Below, piece by piece: positions 13,922 to 21,803 of a stretch of DNA of 21,803 nt (position 1 is its first letter; each line of letters begins with the position of its first letter). A model generated the notes under the pieces. That model did no database searches and was not told the DNA's origin. It saw only the letters and a program-made list of their open reading frames with translations. The stretch spans positions 1 through 21,803 of the forward strand of contig CAYQMI010000063.1 in assembly GCA_964418575.1 (NCBI GenBank), in the 5' to 3' direction. Made by a program: the position numbers and the translations under genes. The stretch comes from Glaciecola sp964418575. GTDB taxonomy: Bacteria > Pseudomonadota > Gammaproteobacteria > Enterobacterales > Alteromonadaceae.

Positions 13922-14021
13922 NNNNNNNNNNNNNNNNNNNNNNNNNNNNNNNNNNNNNNNNNNNNNNNNNNNNNNNNNNNNNNNNNNNNNNNNNNNNNNN
14001 NNNNNNNNNNNNNNNNNNNNN
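13922..14021. other. Assembly gap (100 N)
   Basis: There are exactly 100 N, a common placeholder for a gap of unknown size. Because both flanks carry the same 55 bases, the contigs may simply overlap, and the true dusA to diguanylate cyclase spacing could be 155 bases shorter than shown. Confidence 0.97.
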
Positions 14022-14076
14022 TTACTTAAAATATCGAGGGCACAAATAACACTATTTCTACCAAAATCATTTCATT
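14022..14076 (+). repeat. Right copy of 55-base sequence flanking the gap
   Basis: Identical to 13867-13921 over all 55 bases; the sequence then continues into the diguanylate cyclase leader. See the gap entry. Confidence 0.9.
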
Positions 14077-14174
14077 AGCGATTTTAAAAGGTAAAAATTA
14101 GTCGTTTTTTCAAGTATGTTAAAATAAATATGCGCGTTAAGCGTATGCGTAGTACACTCAACAAATAGAGCCTA

Positions 14175-14193
14175 TATACTAGCAATTAGTATA
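14175..14193. promoter_or_regulatory. Inverted repeat upstream of the diguanylate cyclase
   Basis: TATACTA (14175-14181) and TAGTATA (14187-14193) are perfect inverted arms around GCAAT, 35 bases before the start codon. TATACT at 14175-14180 could also be a -10 without a good -35. It may be an operator over the promoter or a leader hairpin. Confidence 0.4.
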
Positions 14194-14227
14194 AGAATAA
14201 GTTCCAAGCATTAAAAGTGGACTGATA

Positions 14228-16381
14228 ATGAACGAAAGCACTCAATCTTCAGTTATAGAGCATTTTCAAAGATGTTTGTTTCTTTCTGTAATGGCCATTG
14301 CTTGCAACTTGTTTCTAACCATCCCTCTGATTGGTGAAGTGAGTTTGGTAATGGGCTGCGTGTTCGTTCTGTTGTCACTCCTACTGCTTCCTCTAAGATT
14401 TTCCGCTGTAGTCTTTGCCGCTAGTCTTATCAGTTTATACTTAGCTGACAATACCCTGTTCTATTTGATGATCCACGCTTTAGAAATTGTAGTGATTGCA
14501 TTTTTGGTAAGAAAAAATATCTTCATCATGCTCGCATCGATTAGTTTTTGGTTAATTATAGGTATGCCAACTATTTGGTTCTTTTCTAGATATAGCCCGA
14601 GCTACATGCAAGAGGTTAGCGCCTTGATTGCCATTCAAAATGGATTAAATGGTATTTTGTGTGCCGCACTTGCAGCGTCGCTAATATCAATTATCCCAAA
14701 CAGATTTAAGCAAGGACACATACAACAGCGTGAAAACCCCCTATCATCCAATATATTTTCAGTTTGCGCCTCTGTTTTGGTCGTCCCTATTTTAATTATC
14801 TCGTTTATTTTTGTTGCTGTTAGCTCTCGTGAGAATGAAACTCTGTTAGTTGAAAAAATAAAATCTAACACTTCTTTTATTTCGCAACTTACTCATTCAT
14901 TTATTGACGAGCACAGGCTTATTGTTGAGCAACACGCGAGTTTGTTGAGCGATAAAACACCATTGGAAAATGTACACAACCTGATGATTGAGTCTCAAGC
15001 CAATCACCCTGCTTTTTTTAACTTAACCACCGCCAACGAACGCGGGGGACTTTTGTTTTTCGCGCCAGTGAGATATGCCAAGCAAATTGAAAGACTGCCT
15101 GATGCAATGAAAACAGTTGTAGATAGAAATTACTTTCAAACGCCGAAAAGAACTGGAGAAACCTTTGTATCTAACGCTCTGCTTAGCAGAGGCGTAGTGG
15201 TTGCGCCAATGATTTCTATTGCGGCCCCCATTATGCATAACGACGAATTTACCGGCATCATATTTGGCACCATTAATTTGGACGTAATCAAGACATTTAA
15301 AATACGTATTGAACAGCTTCTGGATGACGATTTGGTGATTATTACCGACGCGTCGAATAGCACTATTTATGCTTCAGATCAGATGCAAACAAAACCACTG
15401 GCGATGTTTTTACCAAAACCCAGTTTTAATTACATTATTAGTCAGGCGCCGGTTCTTGCTCACAACGGCAAACACTATGCCTACCATAAACAACAAAATA
15501 GCTACGGTTGGAACGTTTACGTTTTAACCGAGGCCAGTGCTCTCACTGAAAACATAAGAAATAATTTTGTAATTGCTGGCGTCAGCCTTCTTGTCGTAGT
15601 AGCAATATTTTTGCTATTTGCGTATCGCCTGTCAGAACAATTATCGGCTCCTTTGAAAGCTTTACTGCAGTCTTCTGATTCAGAGTTAAAAGGTGACACC
15701 CCCTATTCTAATAGCCAAGAATTTTCCGAAGTTGCCAACAAGCTTAAACGTTCTGAGTTTTTGATGAATAACTTTGAAAACCGCTTAAAACAACAAGTAA
15801 CGATGAAAACCGAAGAGCTAGAACAGCTGAACTTGCAGCTTGCCGCTCAGGCTCGTGAAGATGGAATGACCCACTTACTCAATCGCAGCGGCTTTGACGA
15901 GATGGCCATTAATGCCATAAAAACCAGCTACCGCTTAGGTCAACCTTTTAGTATGGCTCTGCTCGACATAGATAATTTTAAGAAGATAAATGATACCCAC
16001 GGACACTTATTCGGAGATAAGTGCTTACAAGCTTTTTCTGCGCTTATGCAACGCAATTGCAAGCGCGATACGGATATTATTGGGCGCTATGGTGGAGAGG
16101 AATTTATTATCTTCATGGCCGGCAAAAACATCAAGGCACATCAGCAGTTAATAAAAAATATTCATGAACAAACACGCAAAATTAAACTTAGCCCAGTCGA
16201 TAGCGATCTGTCTGTTTCATTTACCGTAAGTGTCGGTATTTGCAGTGTGTTAGGTAACGTTAACCTCAGTATGCAAGAGATAGTCAAACTAGCTGATGAG
16301 GAGCTATATAAATGTAAACGAAGCGGTAGAGACCAAATATCTGTCATCACCGTTGGTTATTCCGATGTTCCAAATGAATGA
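14228..16381 (+). CDS. Multi-pass membrane Cache-GGDEF diguanylate cyclase
   Basis: This enzyme makes cyclic di-GMP from two GTP. The 717 residues start with a hydrophobic region of about six helices (13-156), then a helix at 176-199. A periplasmic sensor (200-445) has double-Cache features (RNYFQTPKRTGETFVS and a later IAAPIM...GIIFGTINLD). A final helix (446-466), a short HAMP-like segment, a coiled coil (510-543) and a GGDEF domain (544-710) follow. The active site is GGEEF (622-626) with the metal aspartate D580 in LLDIDNFK. The RxxD inhibitory site (R613, D616) is intact, so product feedback is expected. There is no EAL domain, so it should be synthesis-only. The ligand is unknown. It appears monocistronic; GGA at about -10 is a weak ribosome site. 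Confidence 0.94.
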   Translation: MNESTQSSVIEHFQRCLFLSVMAIACNLFLTIPLIGEVSLVMGCVFVLLSLLLLPLRFSAVVFAASLISLYLADNTLFYLMIHALEIVVIAFLVRKNIFIMLASISFWLIIGMPTIWFFSRYSPSYMQEVSALIAIQNGLNGILCAALAASLISIIPNRFKQGHIQQRENPLSSNIFSVCASVLVVPILIISFIFVAVSSRENETLLVEKIKSNTSFISQLTHSFIDEHRLIVEQHASLLSDKTPLENVHNLMIESQANHPAFFNLTTANERGGLLFFAPVRYAKQIERLPDAMKTVVDRNYFQTPKRTGETFVSNALLSRGVVVAPMISIAAPIMHNDEFTGIIFGTINLDVIKTFKIRIEQLLDDDLVIITDASNSTIYASDQMQTKPLAMFLPKPSFNYIISQAPVLAHNGKHYAYHKQQNSYGWNVYVLTEASALTENIRNNFVIAGVSLLVVVAIFLLFAYRLSEQLSAPLKALLQSSDSELKGDTPYSNSQEFSEVANKLKRSEFLMNNFENRLKQQVTMKTEELEQLNLQLAAQAREDGMTHLLNRSGFDEMAINAIKTSYRLGQPFSMALLDIDNFKKINDTHGHLFGDKCLQAFSALMQRNCKRDTDIIGRYGGEEFIIFMAGKNIKAHQQLIKNIHEQTRKIKLSPVDSDLSVSFTVSVGICSVLGNVNLSMQEIVKLADEELYKCKRSGRDQISVITVGYSDVPNE

Positions 16382-16478
16382 GCCTCTTATAAGCATTTGA
16401 GCCGGTCTAAATTTTCAACTTGCTCCATGAAGTAGCCCTGTTTTAACGAGATTAGTTTTTGATACCGTTGTTTTTGGG

Positions 16479-16484
16479 TATAAT
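16479..16484 (+). promoter_or_regulatory. -10 hexamer of the acyltransferase-channel operon
   Basis: A perfect TATAAT is followed by the GC-rich CCGCGC, about 40 bases before the first acyltransferase ATG. The best -35-like sequence (TTGATA at 16459) is too close at 14 bases. The rest of the gap 16382-16525 shows no clear terminator for the cyclase gene. Confidence 0.45.
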
Positions 16485-16525
16485 CCGCGCAATTCACATC
16501 ATTTGACTGCATCTATAACGGCTCT

Positions 16526-17434
16526 ATGAAACAAATCTTGTACGCCTTAAATGGCTCTTTATCCGCCAGTTTGTATTTTATTAATACCGTTTGCTTGGCT
16601 ATTCCCCTCATTCTCTTTTCGTTTTTAAAGCTGCTGCCCAATGCTCAATGGCGCAAATGGATTTCAAGTTTAGTCGATGGTATCGCAACCCTTTGGATTT
16701 CGATTAACAACCTAAATCAGAGATTATTCTCGCGAACGACTTTTCGTTTACAAGGTGATATTAAGCTGTCGTTGCAACAGTGGTATTTAGTTATTTCTAA
16801 CCATCAGTCGTGGGTGGATATATTGGTATTGCAGCGTGTGTTTAATCATAAAATTCCCTTTTTAAAATTTTTTTTAAAAAAGAACTTAATTTACGTACCT
16901 TTTTTAGGTTTAGCGTGGTGGGCGTTAGACTTTCCATTTATGCAACGCTACAGCAAAGCCTTTATCGCGAAAAACCCTCATTTGAAGGGAAAGGATTTAG
17001 AAACTACCAAAAAAGCCTGTGAAAAGTTTGAGTTTAAACCTGTTAGTGTCATGAACTTCGTTGAAGGGACTCGCTTTAGTCCAAAGAAAGTGAATACAGA
17101 CAGCGAATTCAACCGTCTATTACCACCGCGTTCAGGTGGTATTGCATTTGTACTAAACGCGATGGGCGAGCGCCTCACTAAACTCGTGAATGTCACTATT
17201 TATTATCCTGAGGGCATACCTAGCTATTGGGACTTTATAAGCGGTAAAGTCAACGAGATTGTGGTTGATGTTGAAACCATCGATATCAAAGAACTAATGC
17301 AATCTGGGGTGTATAGTCCAGAGTACTTTACTGACGACACACAAAGGCAGGTCTTCCAGGAATGGGTAAACCGCCTTTGGCTTGATAAACAACTAAAACT
17401 GGAGCAGCTAGCCTTGGAGCATAAAAATAGATGA
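16526..17434 (+). CDS. YihG-like lysophospholipid acyltransferase (first copy)
   Basis: This PlsC-superfamily enzyme is expected to acylate lysophosphatidic acid or a related lysophospholipid at the inner membrane. The 302-aa product has an N-terminal helix (about 14-36) and the HX4D box NHQSWVD (92-98). Then come the substrate-side motif FLKKNLIYVPFLGLAWWALDFPFMQRYS (117-143) and FVEGTRF (178-184). These, and GKDLETTK (155-162), match E. coli YihG (310 aa) more closely than PlsC. YihG is reported as an accessory acyltransferase shaping phospholipid acyl composition. Its stop overlaps the next gene start by four bases (ATGA). Confidence 0.9.
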   Translation: MKQILYALNGSLSASLYFINTVCLAIPLILFSFLKLLPNAQWRKWISSLVDGIATLWISINNLNQRLFSRTTFRLQGDIKLSLQQWYLVISNHQSWVDILVLQRVFNHKIPFLKFFLKKNLIYVPFLGLAWWALDFPFMQRYSKAFIAKNPHLKGKDLETTKKACEKFEFKPVSVMNFVEGTRFSPKKVNTDSEFNRLLPPRSGGIAFVLNAMGERLTKLVNVTIYYPEGIPSYWDFISGKVNEIVVDVETIDIKELMQSGVYSPEYFTDDTQRQVFQEWVNRLWLDKQLKLEQLALEHKNR

Positions 17435-18315
17435 TTTCATTGCGCAGTATCATTATTTTTCCAATCCATTTATTTTTTCAACTTGCTAATTTATCGTTTT
17501 GGGGGGCGCTTGTCATACTATTTGGCTTAATAAAACTGTTACTCCCGATCAAAGCGGTTCAGCATACTCTATTAAAAATAATGCATCGATTGTACTTTGC
17601 GTTTGGGATCTTCAGCGTCGCCTTAATCAAGGTGTTTAACCGAATTGAAATACGAATTGAAATTGATGAGGCGCTTTCAAAACAAAAGTGGTACTTGATC
17701 ACAGCAAATCACGTTAGTTATCTCGATATCATATTATTGATAGATTTTTGCGCGCCCCGGATCCCCCCGCCAAAGTTTTTCTTAAAAAAACAACTTATTT
17801 GGTTACCTTTTGTGGGGCTGGCCGCATGGGCGTTGGATATGCCTTTTATGCGCCGCTACACCCAAGAGTTCGTTGAAAAATATCCTCATTTGCGTGGCAA
17901 AGATATTGAAACAACAAAACGCTATTGCGAGCGTTACATTGATGAACCAACCACGGTAATTAACTTTGTTGAAGGAACTCGTTTCACTAAGCAAAAGCAA
18001 AAAGCGAAAAAAAGCCCATTTTCGCATTTGATGAAGCCTAAGGCGGGAGGAATTGCATTTACTTTATCGGCTATGGGTAATCTGTTTAGCGCAATTCTAG
18101 ACACCACCATCGCATACCCAAACTCAACCCATCCGATGATGGATATGCTGTGCGGAAGAATGACTAAGATAGTGATAGATGTAACAACCTTACCGGTAAC
18201 GGAAGATATTATTGGTGACTATTTCAACAATGAAGATTTTAGACTAGGCTTTCAAGGCTGGTTAAATGATTTGTGGGTCAAAAAGAATGCCCGAATGCGA
18301 GCATGGATGAATTAA
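17431..18315 (+). CDS. YihG-like lysophospholipid acyltransferase (second copy)
   Basis: This is a 294-aa paralog of the preceding gene with the same architecture: N-terminal hydrophobic segments (about 5-40), NHVSYLD (93-99, HX4D intact), PPKFFLKKQLIWLPFVGLAAWALDMPFMRRYT, GKDIETTK and FVEGTRF (179-185). Catalytic residues are intact in both copies, but flanking and C-terminal parts differ, so the duplication is old and they may prefer different acyl donors or acceptors. The start ATG overlaps the upstream stop (ATGA), indicating translational coupling, and the stop lies one base from the channel gene start. Confidence 0.9.
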   Translation: MISLRSIIIFPIHLFFQLANLSFWGALVILFGLIKLLLPIKAVQHTLLKIMHRLYFAFGIFSVALIKVFNRIEIRIEIDEALSKQKWYLITANHVSYLDIILLIDFCAPRIPPPKFFLKKQLIWLPFVGLAAWALDMPFMRRYTQEFVEKYPHLRGKDIETTKRYCERYIDEPTTVINFVEGTRFTKQKQKAKKSPFSHLMKPKAGGIAFTLSAMGNLFSAILDTTIAYPNSTHPMMDMLCGRMTKIVIDVTTLPVTEDIIGDYFNNEDFRLGFQGWLNDLWVKKNARMRAWMN

Positions 18316-18316
18316 T

Positions 18317-19606
18317 ATGACAGAAGTAACCAAAACCGAACAAACCAAAGCTCATCTGAGTGAGCTGATATCGGAGTTTGCTAACTTTTTGGGACTAGAG
18401 TCTCAAGCTGGTGATTTATTGCATCAGTGGGTAGGCCTTAGCATAATTATTATGGCCAGTTTGCTCGCCTGGTTGCTTGCTTTGTTTGTTTTACGATTCA
18501 AAGTAGCGCGTCTGGTGAGGTATTCCAAGACTCATTGGGACGATAATTTACAAAGTGCCGGGGTATTTAGGCGGTTCGCGCTAGTCGTACCAGGTGTGGT
18601 TATGTACATTGGCAAAGACATTTTGCTAGTGCCCGATAGCCGAATGTATGAATGGACGAGCACCTTATCTAGCCTATACATAATGATTGTGGTCTATAGC
18701 GTGTTGCAGGCCGCACTTTCAGCCACTGAGCATATTTACAAATCAACTCGCTTTGCGAAAAAAGCCCCTATCACAGGCTTTATCCAAGTAGGCCGTTTAC
18801 TGTTTACCCTAGCCCTTATCTTTTTAATTATTTCTTTGCTCTTGGGCAAGAGCCCAGTGTATTTGTTATCGGGTTTAACGGCTATTGCAGCAGTACTACT
18901 ACTTGTATTTAAAGATACTATATTGGGCTTTGTAGCCGGGATACAAATTGCGGCTAACCGCATGTTTAATACCGGCGACTGGATAGCAATGCCTAAATAC
19001 GAGGTGGATGGTGAAATCTTAGAGATTGGCTTAACGGTAGTGAAGGTTCAGAACTGGGATAAAACGATTTCAACGCTGCCTTCTTACAGCTTGATAACAG
19101 AAGCCGTGAAAAATTGGCGAGGCATGAGTGAGTCAGGCGGTCGGCGTATTAAACGTTCGATAAAAATCGACATTAAGAGCTTAAACTTTGCGAGCGAAGA
19201 AGATTTGCTTAAATGGCAAAAAATGGCAATCCTTCAGCCGTATCTAGAAAGCAAAAAGCTAGCCCTAGAAGAGGATTCAAAAGACCTCACAGAGCGGCAG
19301 CTTGATATTATCAACGGCCGCAAGCTGACCAATATAGGAACATTTAGAGCCTATATTCAAGCTTACTTAGCACACCACAAAGATGTTCATAAAGGATTGA
19401 CCTGCATGGTGCGCCAATTACCACCCACGGAGACTGGCTTACCTTTGGAAATATACTGCTTCAGCAGGATACAAGATTGGGTTAGGTATGAGGGCGTGCA
19501 AGCAGATATTTTTGATCACGTTATGTCTATCATGCCTTATTTCAACTTAAAGGCTTACCAGAGAATAACTAATGAGCAAGAGCTGCTGAGGAATGACTCT
19601 CAATAA
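18317..19606 (+). CDS. ybdG: YbdG/MscM-type mechanosensitive channel
   Basis: This MscS-superfamily channel opens under membrane tension in osmotic downshift. The 429-aa protein (E. coli YbdG 415) has helices at about 36-60, 85-105, 113-136 and 157-178. The pore-lining helix and MscS hinge follow at 183-212 (SGLTAIAAVLLLVFKDTILGFVAGIQIAAN). The beta domain has DWIAMPKYEVDGEI and VVKVQNWDKTISTLPSYSLI. SESGGRRIKRSIKIDI and IGTFRAYIQAYLAHH are YbdG-specific C-terminal motifs. In E. coli YbdG gives a miniconductance and mainly affects stress responses. It is the last gene of a tight three-gene operon with the two acyltransferases. Confidence 0.94.
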   Translation: MTEVTKTEQTKAHLSELISEFANFLGLESQAGDLLHQWVGLSIIIMASLLAWLLALFVLRFKVARLVRYSKTHWDDNLQSAGVFRRFALVVPGVVMYIGKDILLVPDSRMYEWTSTLSSLYIMIVVYSVLQAALSATEHIYKSTRFAKKAPITGFIQVGRLLFTLALIFLIISLLLGKSPVYLLSGLTAIAAVLLLVFKDTILGFVAGIQIAANRMFNTGDWIAMPKYEVDGEILEIGLTVVKVQNWDKTISTLPSYSLITEAVKNWRGMSESGGRRIKRSIKIDIKSLNFASEEDLLKWQKMAILQPYLESKKLALEEDSKDLTERQLDIINGRKLTNIGTFRAYIQAYLAHHKDVHKGLTCMVRQLPPTETGLPLEIYCFSRIQDWVRYEGVQADIFDHVMSIMPYFNLKAYQRITNEQELLRNDSQ

Positions 19607-19618
19607 ATTACAGGGTTC

Positions 19619-19648
19619 AAAAAAGCCAGCATTAGAGCTGGCTTTTTT
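19619..19648. terminator. Bidirectional rho-independent terminator
   Basis: GCCAGC (19625-19630) and GCTGGC (19637-19642) form the stem around ATTAGA, with six A before and six T after. It ends the acyltransferase-channel operon and also serves the convergent small gene at 19672-19863. Confidence 0.92.
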
Positions 19649-19671
19649 GAGAAGTTTTGTTGCGCCACTTC

Positions 19672-19863
19672 TTAACTCATCGCATATACCATCAACAGCG
19701 CAATAACCAGTCCAGAAACTCCCATAAAACCGTATTCAATGCGTTCTTGTAGCGCTTCCTTACCTGACTTAGTGGTAATAACTGCCATTACAATGCAACT
19801 CAACCCTAAAACAAGGGCGACCAACAGTAGAGCGAATTTTAAGAGGCTGATAATTTCTAACAT
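19672..19863 (-). CDS. Small two-helix membrane protein
   Basis: This 63-aa protein has hydrophobic segments at about 3-28 and 45-62, joined by a charged loop (TTKSGKEALQERIEYG), so both ends are likely on the same side of the membrane. AAGG lies six bases before the ATG. I do not recognise a family. It stands alone, convergent with the channel operon, with a shared terminator at 19619-19648. A good ribosome site and coherent topology argue that it is real. Confidence 0.65.
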   Translation of the reverse strand: MLEIISLLKFALLLVALVLGLSCIVMAVITTKSGKEALQERIEYGFMGVSGLVIALLMVYAMS

Positions 19864-20191
19864 GGAAGACCTTTAGTATTAAACGTTTAAAAAGAATATG
19901 GATTAATTGCGCGATATTATGCACTAGGCTTTGAAAAACCGCTATGCTACTAATGTCTTTTTTTAGCTCTTCGTGATCTTGGTCAATTTCGCTATTATTT
20001 TACAATTTAGACATTACATGGCTTTTATTTTAATACTTTATGCGTCAAGTTAATTCTAAACTATTGTTTTTATTGAAATTAAAATATTGGCGCGCAAGTT
20101 GCTGTACTATTATCTAAGAAATACATTGCCAGTGTTTAAGACAAAGACGAACTAAGGCAATTACCCATTTACTTTTATCTAAGGATATTTC
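19864..20191. other. Intergenic region between divergent genes
   Basis: About 330 AT-rich bases without an open frame of note. It contains a 12-base palindrome, TTAAACGTTTAA (19879-19890), close to the start of the minus-strand gene. A weak plus promoter (TTGCTG, 17 bases, TACATT) lies around 20100-20130. I see no RNA gene or strong terminator. Confidence 0.5.
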
Positions 20192-20992
20192 ATGCAGTCT
20201 AAAACAATTACTATTTTAGCTACTTTTAGTTTTATGATGTTAAGTAGCGCCGCATACTCCCATAATTTTAATAGCGAAACTTGCGATGTAAATTTAAACG
20301 GTGAAATTGTTTTAGCCAATAACGAAATGACCATCACCTCCGAGCAAGATGATGTTATTTTGTTTACTAAAGCAGGCGACGCAAGTGTAAATGGCAAAAC
20401 TTTGCAGTTAACTTCGCAAGAGCGCGAGACCGTAACAAGCTACGTTGAAGGCTTTGAAGAGGCAGTCCCGAAGGCGATAGAACTTGCTGCCAAAGCGATT
20501 GAGCTGACTAACTATGCTTTAACCGAAGTGTTCACGGGTATATTAGGTGAAGACAGTAAACTACCTCAGATGCTCAACGACAAGTTAAGTGCACTTCAGC
20601 AAAAGCTCGAAAATCATGTTTATCAGCAACCAGATTCGGTAACGTTTAACAGCGCATTTTTTGATGGTAACTCCTCAGAAGCGAGCGAGTTTGAAAGAGA
20701 TATTGATGCCGCAGTTGAAGAAGTCATGGGAACAGCAATGGCTGAGCTGTTAGTATCATTTGGACGCAGTATGTTTTCAGGCGATACAAATATGGAAAAC
20801 TTTGAGGAGAAAATGACGTCTTTAGGGGATACCATTGATGCCACCGTTACAGAACAATCTCAAAAGCTAAAGGGGGATGCGCTAGAACTGTGTGAATCAC
20901 TTGAAAAAATTGAAGAGAAAGAGCGAGAGTTGCAAAAAATCAAAGGGCTAGAGGGAATTGACTTTGTTCATGTCACACCTAAACGTGCATAA
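20192..20992 (+). CDS. DUF2884 (YggN-like) exported protein
   Basis: This 266-aa protein has a Sec signal peptide (MQSKTITILATFSFMMLSSAAYS, cleaved near residue 23). An N-terminal beta-rich segment has an early cysteine in ETCDVNLNGEI, and NGKTLQLTSQERETV is typical of YggN. The remaining part is long, acidic and helical, with a second cysteine in ALELCESLEKIEEKE, ending in a basic tail. The order fits DUF2884/YggN, a periplasmic family of unknown function. AAGGA precedes the ATG at a good distance. The next gene starts 12 bases after the stop, so the two may be co-transcribed. Confidence 0.85.
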   Translation: MQSKTITILATFSFMMLSSAAYSHNFNSETCDVNLNGEIVLANNEMTITSEQDDVILFTKAGDASVNGKTLQLTSQERETVTSYVEGFEEAVPKAIELAAKAIELTNYALTEVFTGILGEDSKLPQMLNDKLSALQQKLENHVYQQPDSVTFNSAFFDGNSSEASEFERDIDAAVEEVMGTAMAELLVSFGRSMFSGDTNMENFEEKMTSLGDTIDATVTEQSQKLKGDALELCESLEKIEEKERELQKIKGLEGIDFVHVTPKRA

Positions 20993-21004
20993 ATTATCAA
21001 CGTT

Positions 21005-21803
21005 ATGAAAGCCTGTATAATTGGACTGGGCTGGCTTGGCCAGCCTTTAGCTTATGCTTTGGCTAAGCAAGGCTATGATGTAAACGGTACAACCCGCGAC
21101 GAAGAAAAACGCGCTAGACTTATTGCATATGGCATCCGCAGCATTGGCTTTGAGCTTCACGACACCCATGACAATGACCCTATCGAAAACGAGGGCATCT
21201 TAGGCAAATACTGCAGTGACGCAAATGTGGTGATCAACATCGCGCCAGGGCGCAGGACTATTGAAGTGACTCCTTACGTAAACGCAATATGCAGACTCAT
21301 CGATTTTTCATTTGATAACGGCGCCAAGCACCTAAGCTTTGTAAGCACAAGCTCCGTCTTTGGAGAGCAATCTGGAGTGCTAAATGAAGAGTCATTAACC
21401 TCTCCTGTGACAGGCTCTGGAAGGGCTCATGCACAAATTGAATCCTTTTTGACTAACAAATATGTTGAACGTTCTGCAATCGTGCGCTTGGCTGGCTTGA
21501 TTGGTCACAACCAAGATGGAAGTTTGAGACACCCTGTTAGCTCACTGGTTAAAAGAAGCAATATTGCAAATGGCAGTAATCCGGTTAATCTACTCCACCA
21601 AGAAGACGCCGTAAATTTCATTAGCGCTATTGTGAACTCACAGCGCTCGGGTATCTATCATGCTTGTTCGCTAGAACATCCTAGTCGGCAAGAATATTAT
21701 TCTTGGACGGCCGACAAATTAGGGCTTGGCAAAGTGGATTTTGCTAATGAGGAAAATACGTCTGATTCCCAGGGTAAAATTATAGATGCAACAAAAAGCC
21801 TAA
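21005..21803 (+). CDS. YeeZ-like NAD(P)-dependent epimerase/reductase, 3' truncated by window
   Basis: The frame opens with ATG at 21005 and runs to the window end without a stop, giving about 266 residues. The N-terminal IIGLGWLGQPLAYALAKQGYDVNGTTR is a Rossmann nucleotide-binding loop (GxGxxG with W in the middle). Later come VINIAPGRR, a strand with SFVSTSSVFGE, and HQEDAVNFISAIV, all as in the YeeZ group of extended short-chain dehydrogenases. The classical catalytic YxxxK is not evident (GRAHAQIE occupies its region), which is common in this group. The substrate is unknown. Only a weak ribosome site precedes it, 12 bases after the DUF2884 stop. The C-terminus lies outside the window. Confidence 0.85.
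   Translation, partial: MKACIIGLGWLGQPLAYALAKQGYDVNGTTRDEEKRARLIAYGIRSIGFELHDTHDNDPIENEGILGKYCSDANVVINIAPGRRTIEVTPYVNAICRLIDFSFDNGAKHLSFVSTSSVFGEQSGVLNEESLTSPVTGSGRAHAQIESFLTNKYVERSAIVRLAGLIGHNQDGSLRHPVSSLVKRSNIANGSNPVNLLHQEDAVNFISAIVNSQRSGIYHACSLEHPSRQEYYSWTADKLGLGKVDFANEENTSDSQGKIIDATKSL

Noticed and set aside
13867..14076. Direct repeat as a possible transposon target duplication or attachment site
   Set aside because: Both copies sit exactly at contig ends beside 100 N, so an assembly overlap is the simpler explanation.
1..21803. CRISPR array, prophage, integron, toxin-antitoxin or defence island
   Set aside because: No regularly spaced repeats, no integrase or transposase motifs, and nearly all genes are conserved housekeeping or envelope families.

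Overview
The window looks like an ordinary chromosomal segment of an AT-rich marine gammaproteobacterium, most likely in or near the Alteromonadaceae. This is inference: TrmA, FabR, CysJIH, DusA and the YihG- and YbdG-like proteins follow the enteric sequences almost motif for motif, and they sit among families common in Alteromonadales (DUF5610, DUF2333, TIGR04219 barrel, DUF2884/YggN). I see no rRNA, tRNA, CRISPR array, insertion sequence, phage gene or integrase.

Layout. 1-3950: a doubtful small ORF; a membrane-anchored RRM protein; a convergent DUF5610 gene; trmA; and fabR, convergent with trmA. 3950-5310: the fabR-desaturase divergent region with a promoter and FabR-like operator, a membrane acyl desaturase with a helical C-terminal tail, and a bidirectional terminator. 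5331-5960: a small exported protein gene with tandem Pho-box-like repeats upstream, then a hairpin-rich non-coding gap. 5961-10202 (minus strand): cysJ-cysI-cysH, overlapping head to tail, the NADPH-sulfite reductase and PAPS reductase of assimilatory sulfate reduction. 10305-12434 (minus strand): a 38-aa membrane peptide, a short PspC protein, a DUF2333 protein and a TIGR04219 barrel, behind a sigma-54-type promoter with an IHF site and a candidate enhancer. 12668-13693: dusA with a TTG start. 13922-14021: a 100-N assembly gap flanked by an identical 55-base sequence. 14228-16381: a polytopic Cache-GGDEF diguanylate cyclase. 16526-19606: an operon of two tandem YihG-like acyltransferases and a YbdG-type mechanosensitive channel, ending in a strong terminator. 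19672-19863: a small membrane protein. 20192-end: a DUF2884 lipid-free exported protein and a YeeZ-like epimerase cut by the window edge.

How the genes work together. Three themes recur: membrane lipid composition and tension (FabR with the desaturase, the acyltransferase pair with the channel), envelope stress (the PspC operon under a psp-like promoter) and nutrient assimilation (cysJIH, and a possible phosphate-starvation gene). I found no clearly new multi-gene system. The most interesting signals are regulatory: the sigma-54/IHF/inverted-repeat layout before the PspC operon, the helically phased Pho-like repeats before an unknown exported protein, the FabR-like operator over the desaturase start site, and a terminator hairpin whose T-run ends next to the cysJ start codon.
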